From Trachythela sp. YZ-2020 (Eukaryota > Cnidaria > Anthozoa > Malacalcyonacea > Clavulariidae), in contig JADLSH010000036.1 in NCBI GenBank assembly GCA_016169945.1, forward strand, positions 661,436-725,435: DNA of 64,000 nucleotides, written 5' to 3'. Made by a program: the position numbers and the translations under genes. Positions 31,409 to 43,389 of this stretch are shown one piece after another (the stretch's first letter is position 1; each line of letters begins with the position of its first letter). The notes under the pieces are model-generated. The model was not told the origin of the DNA. It searched no databases and worked only from the letters and a program-made list of their open reading frames with translations.

Positions 31409-31675
31409 ACAACCTTTACCGAGCGATACTTCAGCACAACCTGTACAATTTGCATCCGAAACCTTCGCAATAACTAGCTCTTCCCAATAAAACATGATCG
31501 GACGGAATTTAAAGCAATGGGACGACGTAAATGCGAAAACTATCGATTTCCACGTTGACTGTATAGGTTTTCTCCCGGTGAGCCTATTCCCCCCGTGACA
31601 AGTACGTACACAACTTTATTCAGCCCCGGTGGTAGAGCCAGCATTATAACCCCCCCTGGTGCCATGCACTGATCA

Positions 31676-33406
31676 TTTGTATTACAGAATCATAGTTTTC
31701 GCGTTTTTTTCCCTTTTACACGTTTCTAATCGGACCAATTTTCTTATCACATGGATAGAAGTACACGAGAAGTATTTTGAGCAAGAAATTCCAGTTATTT
31801 TGGCTTCCTAACGTTGGCAACGGGATTTAAAGGTTCGAAGGAGTGAACATTTATCGCTTTGGTAAACAACTTGTTCATGGCTTCTAATTGCATGTCTAAC
31901 AACAGTGTTTGCAACCACTGGTTTGCAACAGATACTGCATGAATTAAAACGTTTAGGTGGATTAAAACACATCAAAGATAGCAAAAGATGAGAATATTTT
32001 TTTAAAACAAGGTGTGTTATTTCAATGCTTTAATACAACTGATTCAAAAGAATGGAGTGCAAATTCAATGTTTCATTTTTCGACAACAGATTTATCCTAA
32101 ATATATTTGATGATTACAATAAATACTCACTGATGGTGCTGGACAGCGTCACTCAATTACTCCACATTTAGTGATTTACATATATTTATCATTAAGACAT
32201 TATTCAGAATTAACATAGAATGATACTGACAAAGAGTAAAATACGCTATGATATGGTCTGGAATATCTCTAATTTAAGTTATTTAGTTGTAATGGCTACG
32301 AAAACAGACACTGAGTATCTGAGTTAATATATTTTTATGTTTTTTTTAAATGTCACCTGACAAATTTATGTCTTGCCAAACAATTTTGACATATGAACAA
32401 TTTCTTAAATTTAGGATTAACAAATACAGGAAAGTTACTAGGCTCAGACACTAGGTTCAGTTTCCAGCCATTACGGTTCTTGTCACACACATTGTGGGGG
32501 GTTGAGTGCACAGAACCTCAACAACTGAGCCTCAAAATCTACCAGCCAGTATAATATAGGACATATCGTTGCTTCTTGGAGAGTTTGGAAATCTTTGGAC
32601 CAGAGCTGAAGCTGAGTTTATTCAATTAATGTTTTGCATTCAAAAATGTTAGGCCAGCAGAAAGCTTTGATTGTGAATAAGCAACAGTGATGGGGAACCT
32701 CCTGTTGAGACCTCTCAGGTTTCTGGCTGAAGATCATATCCATGATGTCAGTTGATCACATTCACAACTTCGTTATAAATGGATTGACAAGTGTTGTTGC
32801 AAGGTCAGTCTATATTGTCTGGGCAAAGAAGCCTGAAGCCACACAAGAACTCTGTGGCAACAAACTAAGAAGGAAATCTAACTAAACTCTTGACTTCCAT
32901 CTTTAATGATTAACAATACAATTCATCAGTGCATGGTTAACTTAGTTTACTTAGGACTGAACTTATAAACCTGTTTGTTTACCATGCACCACATTACCAA
33001 ACTATATGCATACGAATATCTCGAAATCAATGAACCACCATGAAAATTTGAAGCTGTACTTTGAAGACTTACCTCAATTTCGCTTTTGTTCACAGTGTAG
33101 TTGGTTAATTTCATCAAACATCCAGACTACTTTATTTGTGTAGCAGTTACTTCATGTCTTGAGTAGATTTTGAATAAGAATGTCCTGTTATCTGTTTCAG
33201 AACAACATTGTTTATCAAAGCTAAGCAGTGGATGTTCACTCCTTCGAACTTTCAAATCCCGTTTTCCAACGTTAGGAAGCCAAAACAACCGGAATTTTGC
33301 TCAAAATACTTCTCGTGTACTTCTATCCATGTGATAGGAAAATTGGTCCGATCAGAAACGTGTAAAAGGAAAAAAACACGCGAAAACTATGATTCTGTAA
33401 TACAAA
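31676..33406. mobile_element. Foldback element B
   Basis: The left arm 31676-31875 and right arm 33213-33406 are inverted copies of about 200 bp. The tips are TTTGTATTACAGAATCATAG and its complement; AAGTACACGAGAAGTATTTTG is shared as an inner run. It starts at the very base where element A ends. The spacer holds no recognised gene. Confidence 0.75.
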
Positions 33407-33849
33407 TCTATAGTAAACTGGGACCTCTGAGTCGGGTGGCGCCAATTCACTTCCGGCTTCACTTTTCAACAATGGATGCGTTATCCAGTCTATCTCCAGT
33501 TCAGTGGCCAAACTTGAATTATTACACGGGAAATATAGGCCGTATTCTGTGGCACGAAAAGTCGCTTAGAAAATGAAATTCGTTGCCCGGGTTCGGGCAC
33601 TACTTTAAAACAAGATAAATAATTAGGATTAATCATACAAAGTCCAAATCCGCTTGTTTGCACTTCTAGAAACCTGCAGTTTTCGAGTATTTCTTCTTCG
33701 AAAATTCAAGAAATCAACATATTTCGCAATCGATCGCCGCCATTTTTTTCAGGGTACTTGGTGTAATATGCACTATATATAGTGTATTTCGTGGTTCCAC
33801 ATTGATTTTTACATGAAGTTTCCCAAACATCCGCTGACATAAAGTAAAT

Positions 33850-34035
33850 ATGGCGTTTCAGAATTATTGTTTTTTAGTCATTTTGATGGGGAAAATGACA
33901 AAATTTTACCGAGGTTTCGTTCCCAAAGTTGTTTGGATTGACAAAATATTTGGCTATCGCTTGACGGGCTTCAAAGGGATGTTGCGTGGAGAAATTTTCA
34001 GTTTTATTCGCGGTAATGTGAGTGGATATAAGTGA
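33850..34035 (+). CDS. 61-codon ORF in the left arm of element C
   Basis: It starts MAFQNYCFLVILMGKMTKFY and ends FIRGNVSGYK; basic, with a hydrophobic start. It differs from the copy at 35985-36170 by a single residue (Phe against Tyr at position 34) and one base over the ORF. A GTGAGT lies just after GGTAAT near the end, so it could also be an exon. It matches no family I know. Good conservation may only mirror the high identity of the outer arms. Confidence 0.35.
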   Translation: MAFQNYCFLVILMGKMTKFYRGFVPKVVWIDKIFGYRLTGFKGMLRGEIFSFIRGNVSGYK

Positions 34036-34205
34036 CAATACTAGTGAAAACATTTTATCACTGGCAGAGGTCTTGGCAGATTCAATATAGGACTTTCCTT
34101 TGTGATGAAAAACTGTCTGGTATCAGAACCTGTGTTGTGGGAAATCCTATTCCATATAGATAGAAAATGCAAAGCGGTTACATATACATTCATCAACAGA
34201 TGAAC

Positions 34206-34207
34206 AG

Positions 34208-34253
<46 letters not shown>

Positions 34254-34254
34254 T
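34206..34254 (+). repeat. (AAC)n microsatellite in the left arm of C
   Basis: About 16 AAC units. The matching place in the right arm (about 35801-35813) has only four GTT units, so the tract grew after the arms were duplicated. Confidence 0.95.
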
Positions 34255-34299
34255 GGAACATTCAACAGTATAATTAGCCTTATATTTCAATCAATTCTA

Positions 34300-34643
34300 G
34301 CATTGCCCCATCCCCCCTGGGCATTTGCAAACTTTTGTTGTGCAGGGACCAGGCATTAGTACTTGCAAAAGTTCCCCCTGGGCCGGGCATTTGTTCACCA
34401 GCGGGGCATTTGTCTCTCTATCCGGAAATTATTGTGGTTTCTGCAGCAGCTGCAGTGAACATGTGCACTTCCATGAATTTGGATGGAAGTATTTGTGTCG
34501 TGGTGGCAGTTGGCATAATTTATTTGCCCCGGGGTGGGGAATTGTTTCTCTTTTCCTGCCTATCCCCAGGGAATTGTACACTTAGAGAAAAAATAAGTGC
34601 AAATGCCCAGGGGGGAGCAAATGCCCAGGAGGGATGGCAATGC
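34300..34643. mobile_element. MITE in the left arm of C, GCATTGCC ends
   Basis: The tips are GCATTGCC and GGCAATGC, with CCCTGGGCATTTGC repeated several times inside in both directions. It is 344 bp long. It is absent from the same position in the right arm, so it came later. No secure target duplication. Confidence 0.65.
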
Positions 34644-35984
34644 TTGAATTAACTGATGTATTATCTAGATTTAACTAGCTACTTTAATATGGATATTACA
34701 CTACTGCCGTAAATATAAACTGTGAACCTGAACCTGTTTAAAATGTAATACTGCTTGTAGTAACTCTCCTGTTGTTCTTAGTACTTGTATTGTTCTCTAA
34801 ATGTAATTGTATATTTATATAGTATTTGTTATAGGGTCTGCAGTTATTGGTGTATACTGTTGTGGTGACCCTGACACTCCTTTATATGGCAAAGTTAAAT
34901 AAAAAAAATATTCCTTGGATTTTGTAGCATGTTCACCTAGTCAGCTACCCTGGGGTTTCCCATCAAAGACAATGATAAGTGCATATTTATATCTACATTC
35001 TGTTTGGTGAGAATGAGTTCGTTCCTTTAATAATATACAAATTAGAATTTTGAAGTTAGCTCTTTCAACCAGAGTCACAAATCATCAGAATCTGCAAGTT
35101 CTTCTTCCTCATCAGAATGAGTCATATCATAATCCTCCTCATCTTCATTAACTTCATTAACTATTCTGGCAATCACAACATGTACATGTACCCTGTCTTA
35201 CACTTGCACTCAACACACTCAAGCAAGGATATGATAGCCTGTGTTACAGTCCACTTTACACACACAATGGTGTAGTGGACTGGAACACAGGCTAGCATAT
35301 GATAGATAGACTGTAGATATGCTCCTTTTAAATCAGAAAATGTTCAGATGATGTCTCACCCCAACCTCTGACAGCCTTTTCCAACATATCAACAGAGCAA
35401 ATTTTCAAACAGCATCATGGTCTCAGTGTTGGTGCTGGCTAGACACTCTCCAATCAAGAGCTGGAGATTGTCTGGACGGCATGTCCCCCCCCTGTGCTCC
35501 ACAATCTTTGCTTGAGTGCAAGTGTAAGACAACCTCTGCATGTGGGCCCTATAACAAATACTATATAAATATACAATTAAATTAAAATAAGAGAACAATA
35601 CAAGTGTTAAGAACAACAAGAGAGCACGCTATGCAGGCTAGACCACGAGCAGTAACACATTTTAAACAGATCAATTTCCAAGTCCAGGGAATTTCAGGTT
35701 CATAGTTTATATTTATGGTAGTAGTGTAATATACATAAAGTAGCGATATAAATCTGGATAAGGCTATAAAGGTATGAGTTAATCAGGAAGAATGTTCCAT
35801 GTTGTTGTTGTTCTCTTGATGAATGTATGTCACCATTTTGCATCTGTCTGTGCGGAACAGTATTTACCACAACACAGGTTCTGATACCAGACAGTTTTCA
35901 TCACAAAGAAAAGTTCTATATTGAATCTGCCAAGACCTCTGCCAGTATAAAATAAACAATTAAACACAGTTTCCACTAGTATTG

Positions 35985-36170
35985 TCACTTATATCCACTC
36001 ACATTACCGCGAATAAAACTGAAAATTTCTCCACGCAACATCCCTTTGAAGCCCGTCAAGCGATAGCCATATATTTTGTCAATCCAAACAACTTTGGGAA
36101 CGAAACCTCGGTAAAATTTTGTCATTTTCCCCATCAAAATGACTAAAAAACAATAATTCTGAAACGCCAT
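35985..36170 (-). CDS. 61-codon ORF in the right arm of element C
   Basis: The partner of the ORF at 33850-34035 with Tyr in place of Phe at position 34. It reads inwards from the right end as the other does from the left, so the element would express the same peptide from both ends if promoters lie at the tips. Confidence 0.35.
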   Translation of the reverse strand: MAFQNYCFLVILMGKMTKFYRGFVPKVVWIDKIYGYRLTGFKGMLRGEIFSFIRGNVSGYK

Positions 36171-36479
36171 ATTTACTTTATGTCAGCGGATGTTTGAGAA
36201 ACTTCATGTAAAAATCAATGTGGAACCACGAAATACACTATATATAGTGCATATTACACCAAGTACCCTGAAAAAAATGGCGGCGATCGATTGCGAAATA
36301 TGTTGATTTCTTGAATTTTCGAAGAAGAAATACTTGAAAACTGCAGGTTACTAGAAGTGCAAACAAGCGGATTTGGACTTTGTATGATTAATCCTTATTA
36401 TTTATCTTGTTTTAAAGTAGTGCCCGAACCCGGGCAACGAAACTGAACGATAACGTGCCACAGAATACGGCCTAATACT

Positions 36480-36605
36480 TGATGTAAAACACAATGAACT
36501 TGATACAAAAAATATGCAACATAACTTGATATATAACACGAACGACTTGATTATTTAAACACGACACTTGGCCTAAAACACGAACGACTTGATGTATAAC
36601 AATGC
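36480..36605 (-). repeat. 21-bp minisatellite, ATCAAGT units (right copy, inverted)
   Basis: On the minus strand: ATCAAGTCGTTCGTGTT, then units with GTGTCGTGTTTAAA and TATGTTGCATATT, in the same order as at 29.45-29.55 kb. It begins directly at the outer tip of element C. Confidence 0.8.
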
Positions 36606-37558
36606 AGTGATTATTTATATGTTTTCCCGTATCTATATTACACTACTAACCTGGTTGTCTTGGTACACCTGCCTCTAGGTCAGGAGATATCTTGTTCGCA
36701 GGGAGAATTCCTATTTAAAAGAACCGAAGACTTGTGATTAGATTATGAAATTATCTGTGTTTGGAAATTTTACGGGTAATTACTTCGATCAGCGCTCACC
36801 TTCGGTTTGATGAAAAAGAGATACGTAAAATAAATTCACTCGATCTCCGAAATCCTTCACCTGGTGTTCATGCAACTCATCGTTTTGAATGATATCGAGG
36901 AGGTTGTAAAAAACATTGCGGACATATCTTAACGTAATATTCTCGTCACATTCCATGTATGCTCCCTAACGTTAGCTCTCTGCCTCTAACGACAGTAACG
37001 AGGCCTTTTTTGATCTCTATTTCAAAGTAGGATGTATTCAAGCAAACAATAACTAATTTGATAGTCGAATTTGAATAACGCTGTCTTTTGAGATGTAAGT
37101 CGTACTTCATGTTATGCAAAATCAAGTCATTACCATTGTTTACCTGACAGTGGTTCCACTTGTGAAGGAAAATTCCTTTTGAAAGGAAATTTTTACAAGA
37201 TGATGAAAAATTGAAGGAAATGAAATTTTGAAGGAAATTGGAAGGAAATTCCAGGAAAACGAAGAACATTTCAAGAAAAAATGTGGAATATTCAAAATAT
37301 TGACAAAAAGGGACAAATCTCAACCTCGTTCCCAGGACATTTCCCTTTTTTGTTATTGGGACTTGGGACGGCGGGAAATAGCGCTGGATCCGGGCGGTCA
37401 CATGAACTTCGAACACCCAGATATAGTGGGTGTAATATATTTTGGTTTTGATTTAGTGATTTTAATATGCTAAATATTTTCTAAAATGGCAGACACCTAG
37501 GAGTTGTCAGAGAAACGTTTTGTGTGATACGGTGACTTGAAATTGCCTTCATTCTTAG
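36606..37558. other. No gene recognised
   Basis: A GGAAAT-rich low-complexity stretch lies at about 37164-37260. A frame at 36946-37416 (-) has no motif. Confidence 0.45.
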
Positions 37559-38112
37559 CAGTGTGACCAGATTTAGCATAGTGAAAATTATGCTCGTTTA
37601 GCATAATTTCATCATTTGGAGATGTGTATTAGCATAATGAAAATGTAGCATAATTCTATCATAAATTTACAGGATCAGAATAATGTTAGCATAATGTTAG
37701 GACATCTCCCCAATACTTGTTATTTATAGCCAAATTAATGAGCTCAGACAGTCAGACTAGTCCCTGGTCTTGTATTCTTGCTCCATTTCTCATTTTCATT
37801 ACCATGACGATTGACGATTATGACATCATTGCATTGGCTTAGCCTACATGCTTGAAGTTATTCTGTGCTCGTGCTGCATGGCTTTCACCCGAACTTTGCA
37901 AGAATGAAGATGCCAGCAGCACTGTAGCTTGTTTAAAATACTAAAATGATTTCATTTTACAACCTTTCAAATTATTAATAGTGACATTTTAAAGTAAATT
38001 TAAACGGTTCCACTTTTTAGCATAATTTATCTCAATTTAGCATAATTTATCTCAATTTAGCATAATTTAGTCGCTGTTTCGCATAATGAATGTTTAGAAA
38101 CTGGCCACACTG
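37559..38112. mobile_element. hAT-like MITE, CAGTGTG ends
   Basis: The ends CAGTGTGACCAG and CTGGCCACACTG are inverted with one mismatch. The body is full of TTTAGCATAAT, including 20-bp tandem units TCTCAATTTAGCATAATTTA at about 38030-38075. It is 554 bp, non-coding. No exact 8-bp duplication. Confidence 0.7.
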
Positions 38113-38527
38113 TTATTTCTTAGAAAGGCATTTCAAGTTTAATGTTTTGTCCATATACTAAAGAGCCTTGATGACAAGGTTACAGTTCTTTCAACCAGTA
38201 TTGGGAACGTCGTGATTGTTATTTGTTTGCTAAACGCAAGCATTAGCTGAATCCACGGGTACTGGCATGTTTACGGCAGACGTTCTCCAGCTGGCCAGGC
38301 AACCCCAAGAAGTCCCGGAAAGTTTGTTCGAACCGGTTGAAAGCTGCGCGACCATGAAGCAAATCATAATATTATTAAACATAAACGTTTGAACAAGAGA
38401 GACAACCTACTGCAGTGAAATGAGGTGAGGATACATATTTATTCACTAGCATTTATATAAACACAGATGAAATGTTATGTACCCCTTTCCTTGTTTACAT
38501 TTCTCTAGCCGTTAAGGATTTGTGTAG
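38113..38527. other. No gene recognised
   Basis: Ordinary AT-rich DNA with no coding motif. Confidence 0.4.
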
Positions 38528-38530
38528 TAA

Positions 38531-39076
38531 GGGCCTGTTCATATGATCCCACTTGCCGAGACGTCTCGTCTAGCGGGACGAATATTTCTGTGTGTTCATA
38601 TGGAGTTTTTCATCCCTCTTGCCGAGATTAAATTACAATGTTGTTCTATAATTAGCTATACCGTTGCAAAACATGTACATTTTGTTATGTTCTCAAAGTT
38701 CAAAACTCGCAACACAAATATTTTAACGATTTTGTTGTTGCTTTTTATTTTTTTGCAATAAAAAGCATTGGTTTAGCAACATATTTCATGCTTGATTCTA
38801 AAACAAACATAAAACTACGTAAAAATCGTCAAATTAAGCGGCAAAATCGGAAATTTGGTTTCTTGATTTCATCCCAGTAGGCGGGCTGGCGTGTTCATAT
38901 GGAATATTTTTCATCCCGCCTACCTATGATCTCAGCTCTCACAGGCGAGATCTCGCCAAGCGGGCCAGCCCGCTTTCTCATATGAACATGATGTAAATTT
39001 TTATAGTAAAAGTACTAGGAGGCGAGATCATAGGTAGGCGAGACGTCTCGGTAAGCGGGATCATATGAACAGGCCC
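38531..39076. mobile_element. PIF/Harbinger-like MITE with TAA target duplication
   Basis: The tips are GGGCCTGTTCATATGA and TCATATGAACAGGCCC, flanked by TAA at 38528-38530 and 39077-39079. The subterminal part has CGAGACGTCTCG palindromes and GCGAGATC/AGCGGG motifs in both directions. A 3-bp TWA duplication and a GGG tip fit PIF/Harbinger. It is 546 bp, non-coding. Confidence 0.85.
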
Positions 39077-39486
39077 TAATTGCAACAAAGTATTAAAAGT
39101 AAACTACATGGCAGGGCCAAGTGATGTATATTTTACTGTAATATTTTTAAAAGAGAAATATTTAGCTCAAAGAAAATGACAAGCAATTTAATTAGCACTG
39201 TTATATTATGAAAGTCTAGTTTGTTTGTGTGCAGCCCAAAGTTGTGTCAAAGATTTGGCAGTTCCATTTATTAAAAAGCTGTACTCCCTATCAAGGAGCT
39301 TGAATTCTAGAGGGGTAGGGGCAATTTTGGTGAGGGATTCTGCAGGGAATCTGAGTATTTTGACTGGGATTTATAAAGGGAGCCAAATAAAAGAGGAGTT
39401 TGTAGGATCATGCAGGCAAGATGTCCGAAATTTAAAATAAGTTACCCTCCTAGTACCATACACTTAACATCACCCCTTACCTTGTG

Positions 39487-39600
39487 AACTTTCTCTGTGG
39501 CCTAGTGTTCAGAGCGCTGCACCAGCCTACAGTTACATTTTTGGAATTGCCCCTGGTTACAGTACTAGGTCTAAAGTATTTCTATAGTTTTTCGCCTGAC
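39487..39600 (+). mobile_element. Diverged SINE fragment
   Basis: CTCTGTGGCCTAGTGTTCAG and AGAGCGCTGCACC match the tRNA-like head of the SINE at 47.9 kb, followed by a TTGCCCCTGGTTACAG stretch like its body. It is older and more changed. Confidence 0.55.
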
Positions 39601-42262
39601 ATTTTCATCTACAAAAACTGTCAAGCAAGATGTATCACAAACTTGACAAGCTTTGTTGTTGTAAACAATTTATCATAGTCTGAATATAATTTTGATTTAT
39701 CTGAACTTCTTTTTGTAGGAAGTTATCTTGCGATATTGTCATGAGGATTTGAAATAACGTTTGTAGGATTAACCTGCTTTAAATTTCCATGACAATTAAG
39801 GTTAATTTAGAAGTAACATCCTAATTCCATGTTGGCATCTTTGTACCATATTCAGTCATGCCTGTAATAGTAATATAGGGGGGCTCTGCCCTCAAGCACC
39901 CCCTCTTCTACACCACTAAACTTTCCAAACAATTTAATATTAACAACAAAAACAATGTATATAAATGTATTTAAATAAACTTTACAAATTGCATTACCAA
40001 GAGAGTACAGTACATAATTATTAATATGATTATGGTTTTAAAAACTGTTAACATGAGTTTGTCTGACAAAGCAAACTAGACTAGCTTGTCTTGCCAGGTC
40101 AGTTTGTTATTTCTTCACATGAAGCAGCTGATCCCTCCTAGCCTGGCAAGAAAATAAGATTGGTGCGTATGCTTTGAAGCACACGTTTAGCCTTACTGCC
40201 AGGCCTGCTCAAAGCTTCCATATTAGTGTAGCAATTTGAGGATCTGGTCTTTTTCTAGAGCTAGGCTAGCCCAGTTCCATCAGAAGAGAATATCAAAAAT
40301 TTATCAAAACCATAGCTAAAACTGGTTCGTGGAACTGGCAAGCTAACTGTCTGCCCTGTCAGCTCAAGTCATATGATCAATTCCACTGATCTGGAAAATA
40401 CTACTGGGTCTAGTATCTAAAAATGAAGCCAGAAGTCAGCCATTAATAAGGGACCATCTGACAAGATTTTTAGCATATAATGTTAGAAATGTATTGCCTG
40501 AAATATATTTGATGTTTCATATGTTAAAATAATGTGGCAATCTGGAATTTTTTGAGTTTGAAGACATTTTAAAAAGAAATAGAAAACATTTTCCTGCATA
40601 GTTGGTCCCTTAGTAATGGCAGATTTCTATTGTCTGGCAATGTATATAATGCATGGTTGCGTTATCCAGTATTATTTCCAGATCAGTGATCAGTTCTTTA
40701 TATACGTTCAAAAGCAACAATCTCTATCTTCATGGACTGATGGACAGCGGTGCATGCTCATGAAATTGCATAACACCAGAGAACAATAGTGAGGAATGCT
40801 ATAATGCACATTTTTGTCCAACGTGGCCAACCTGGAATTGGATGATTTATATATTACACAGGCTAGCATTATTCTTGTTAGTCATATATGTAAATACACA
40901 TGTAATTAAACTACATAGGCATCAGCCAACACTTTCTTACTAGTGACGGTGCTCTGATATCAAGCATAGTTAATATATTAACTATATATCAAGTCATCAG
41001 TAAAACAGTCACAAACACACATATTTTAAGCACATATTATTGACATATTATTCACGTGGTCCGTACGTCAGTTTCAGTCCCTCAAAAGTCAATTTAACGC
41101 GGTCCGTACGTCAGTTTTAGTCCACACTGCGAACCGTTACACGGCCAGTATAAATTTGAATGCAATTACGAAAAACATCGCAAACTCAATGCATTACATT
41201 TTAGGAACAAACTATTTTTCTCCTAAAATTTAGTGCATCGAGTTCGCTGTGACCAAGAAAAACTCGAGGAAAACTTCTCCGTCCGGAGAAAACAATGGCT
41301 ATAATTTTATAGGGAAATTGCCTCAAATATGCCGATATATTGCGTCGTTCCTGCGCACAAGCAAGCAGTACGGAAATAAAAATTGTCGCGAAAATATATA
41401 TTTTCACAAGTAGGTAAACTAAATGTAACTGTCTTTACCGTTGCCATTTTTCGCAAATTTTTGAAATGTTTTATAGTTTGTAGCAATTAAATTGAAGCTA
41501 AAAAGTAAAAACGTGTGTCAATTAATAGTTGACGTGTTAATTCAATTTAAATGTATATAAACAGGCCCTTAATCGCCTAGCTGAAGATCGAGAAATTGGA
41601 AATTTGTAAAATTTTGATGGAAAGGCTTTTGGGACCGTTCATTGGAGGAGGGGGGGAAGGGGGCTTGCAGTGGACCACATCAGTGGCGTGGGGGCCGGAG
41701 CCACGGCCCCACCAACGATCGTTTCAAGAGGGGCGCCGAAATGCAGGCGGGGCGCCAAAATCACCAAGGGATTAGTATTTAATTCTAAAATTTAAATTTT
41801 TAAATTAAAATTCTCAAACAATACCGCGCGCTACTATTGCGGCACAACAACATATTTTTTATATGGTTCCCGTTGTTACGACAATCTATAACTTAAGAGT
41901 TTTAGCTGCGACTGCAAAAACTACCGTTTTAAACAATGACAGAGACGGGATGAAAACAAATTACTGAAACTGTTTTCATGTTAGCGACAATTTTATCCAG
42001 GGGCGTACCGAACTAACTTTTAGGGGCGCCAAATTTAACACTAGGTTCATATGTACGCCGCTGACGACGGAATTCCACCAACGGTCCCGCTTAAAATTTT
42101 TTACCTATCACGAATCACGATAACCAACAAAAAATTGAATTCATACGCGCATGGTAAGATCCACTTTCAGCCACAGGTTTTATCCAGTTATCCTGTTATA
42201 TGATATAGATCAGTTGGTTTGCGCTTAGCTCGGAAATTATGTTCAGATTTGTGTCGGTCGTC
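39601..42262. other. No gene recognised
   Basis: AT-rich. It holds a direct pair of GGTCCGTACGTCAGTTT (41057 and 41101 region, 44 bp apart), and at about 41556-41573 a TATATAAACAGGCCCTTAA end like the Harbinger-type tips, with no partner found nearby. The 41.64-41.76 kb stretch is G-rich with no gene. Confidence 0.4.
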
Positions 42263-42503
42263 ACTTGTTTCCATCTACCAAACTGATATTACATCATTTT
42301 TTCAACTTTGAAGTAAAGTTAAAAACTTTGTAACTGACCCTAACCCCAAAACCTACCCAAATCCTTAACCCAAAACCTAACCCTAAACTTAACCCTAACC
42401 TAAACCTAACCAAATTGATGAAGAAAAACCAAGAAAAACGAATATGAAAATCTTTGATAATCGGGAAAATTGCGTAACGTCAGTTTGATAGATGGAAACA
42501 AGT
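42263..42503. mobile_element. Small foldback with telomere-like core
   Basis: 24-bp inverted ends, ACTTGTTTCCATCTACCAAA and complement, with one mismatch. Between them 42337-42413 reads as mixed CCCTAA, CCCCAAAA and CCTAAA units. It is 241 bp, non-coding. Confidence 0.65.
42337..42413 (+). repeat. Degenerate telomere-like (CCCTAA) tract
   Basis: Several exact CCCTAA hexamers mixed with variants (CCAAAA, CCTAAA, CTTAAC). Animal telomeres are TTAGGG, so this looks like an old interstitial telomere-type stretch or a chance C/A-rich MITE core. Confidence 0.6.
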
Positions 42504-43389
42504 TAAAACCGTTTAGACTTTAGATTGCTTCTAATTTTGAGTTTTTGTGTGTGAACATTTGAATCCTGTTCAATCTGTGTTTTAAAGGATAAAATGATGC
42601 TACATTTTGCGAGATTGATATTAAGATTAGACAGGAGTCTATATTTACTTCTTGATTATGCCGAGGATGCCAGAAATACGAGGAATAATGCCGTTTCATA
42701 TTTGTACGCGAGATAATATAAGATTGTGGAACCATGATGAAAGCATTGGTATGTGGTAACAGCATTAAATTCAAGAGTAGAGGTAATACATAGTCTTTGG
42801 ATATTTATGTGGTTGAACATTAGATGTGTTGATGTGTTATTATGTGTCATTATGTGTGCAGTCTGCTCGAATCAGAATTTCAGATTTAATAGCTGAGGGC
42901 CTCGACCACACATTTTTCGATTCATTTTGACAACCTGCATCCGTTTTGTAAATATAATCAATAAATAATACATAGTATCAGGGAAATAATATATAGCGGA
43001 GTTAAAATATGGTTTTAGATTTGATGTGTATAGATATTCAAGATGTTAAAGTTGCAAATGTTTACATGCAGTCGTTTGCACCTAAGCATGTTCATATGAT
43101 CACAAGACATTTTCGAGCTTCTATCATGTATACACTTACCAAAAATCATATTCAGGCCATAAAATTGGGCGAGACAAGGGTGATAATGAGCATGGCAATA
43201 CACAGCGATAATTGGTGTGAGAGTGATACTGGGCGATACATTTGTCAGGCCATAATTTTATCTGGGCGATTTTGGCTCTACAGTATTATGTCCTGGCAAA
43301 ATTTTGTTGTTTTATGGTTTGAATTACTCTTAATTACAGTAAATGGCAGTAAATTAAAACATGCAACATATGCAGATATAAAGTATAAA
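42504..43389. other. No gene recognised
   Basis: AT-rich. A plus-strand frame at 43009-43455 is long for chance but has no motif and runs into the next MITE, so I leave it out. Confidence 0.4.

Larger units (their letters stand above)
29619..31675. mobile_element. Foldback element A
   Basis: The left arm (29619-30060) and right arm (30965-31675) are inverted copies. Shared runs include TGATCAG at the tips, CACCAGG, GGTGAGCCTATTCCCCCC, TAAAGCAA(A/T)GGGACGACGTA and CCTTTTGGAAAGGCTTATTC. The right arm is longer because a 289-bp MITE inserted in it. The spacer (30061-30964) holds a 16-bp triple repeat and no recognised gene. The superfamily is unknown; flanking TTT on both sides is too short to be evidence. 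Confidence 0.75.
33538..36473. mobile_element. Foldback element C with long arms
   Basis: The tips are GGCCGTATTCTGTGGCACG and its complement (36455-36473). The left arm runs to about 34850, interrupted by a 344-bp insertion, and the right arm from about 35540. The outer 500 bp of the arms are nearly identical, while the inner parts are nearer 80%. The flanks end in TA on the left and begin TA on the right, compatible with a 2-bp TA duplication. The spacer (34851-35540) has an A-rich AATAAA-like run at about 34898-34910. Each arm encodes the same 61-codon ORF. Confidence 0.8.

Noticed and set aside
29619..31675. 3-bp TTT as a target duplication of element A
   Set aside because: Three T in AT-rich DNA is not informative.
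33208..33576. 122-codon plus-strand frame
   Set aside because: It covers the right arm of foldback B and unrelated flank, and the mirrored left arm does not keep the frame open.
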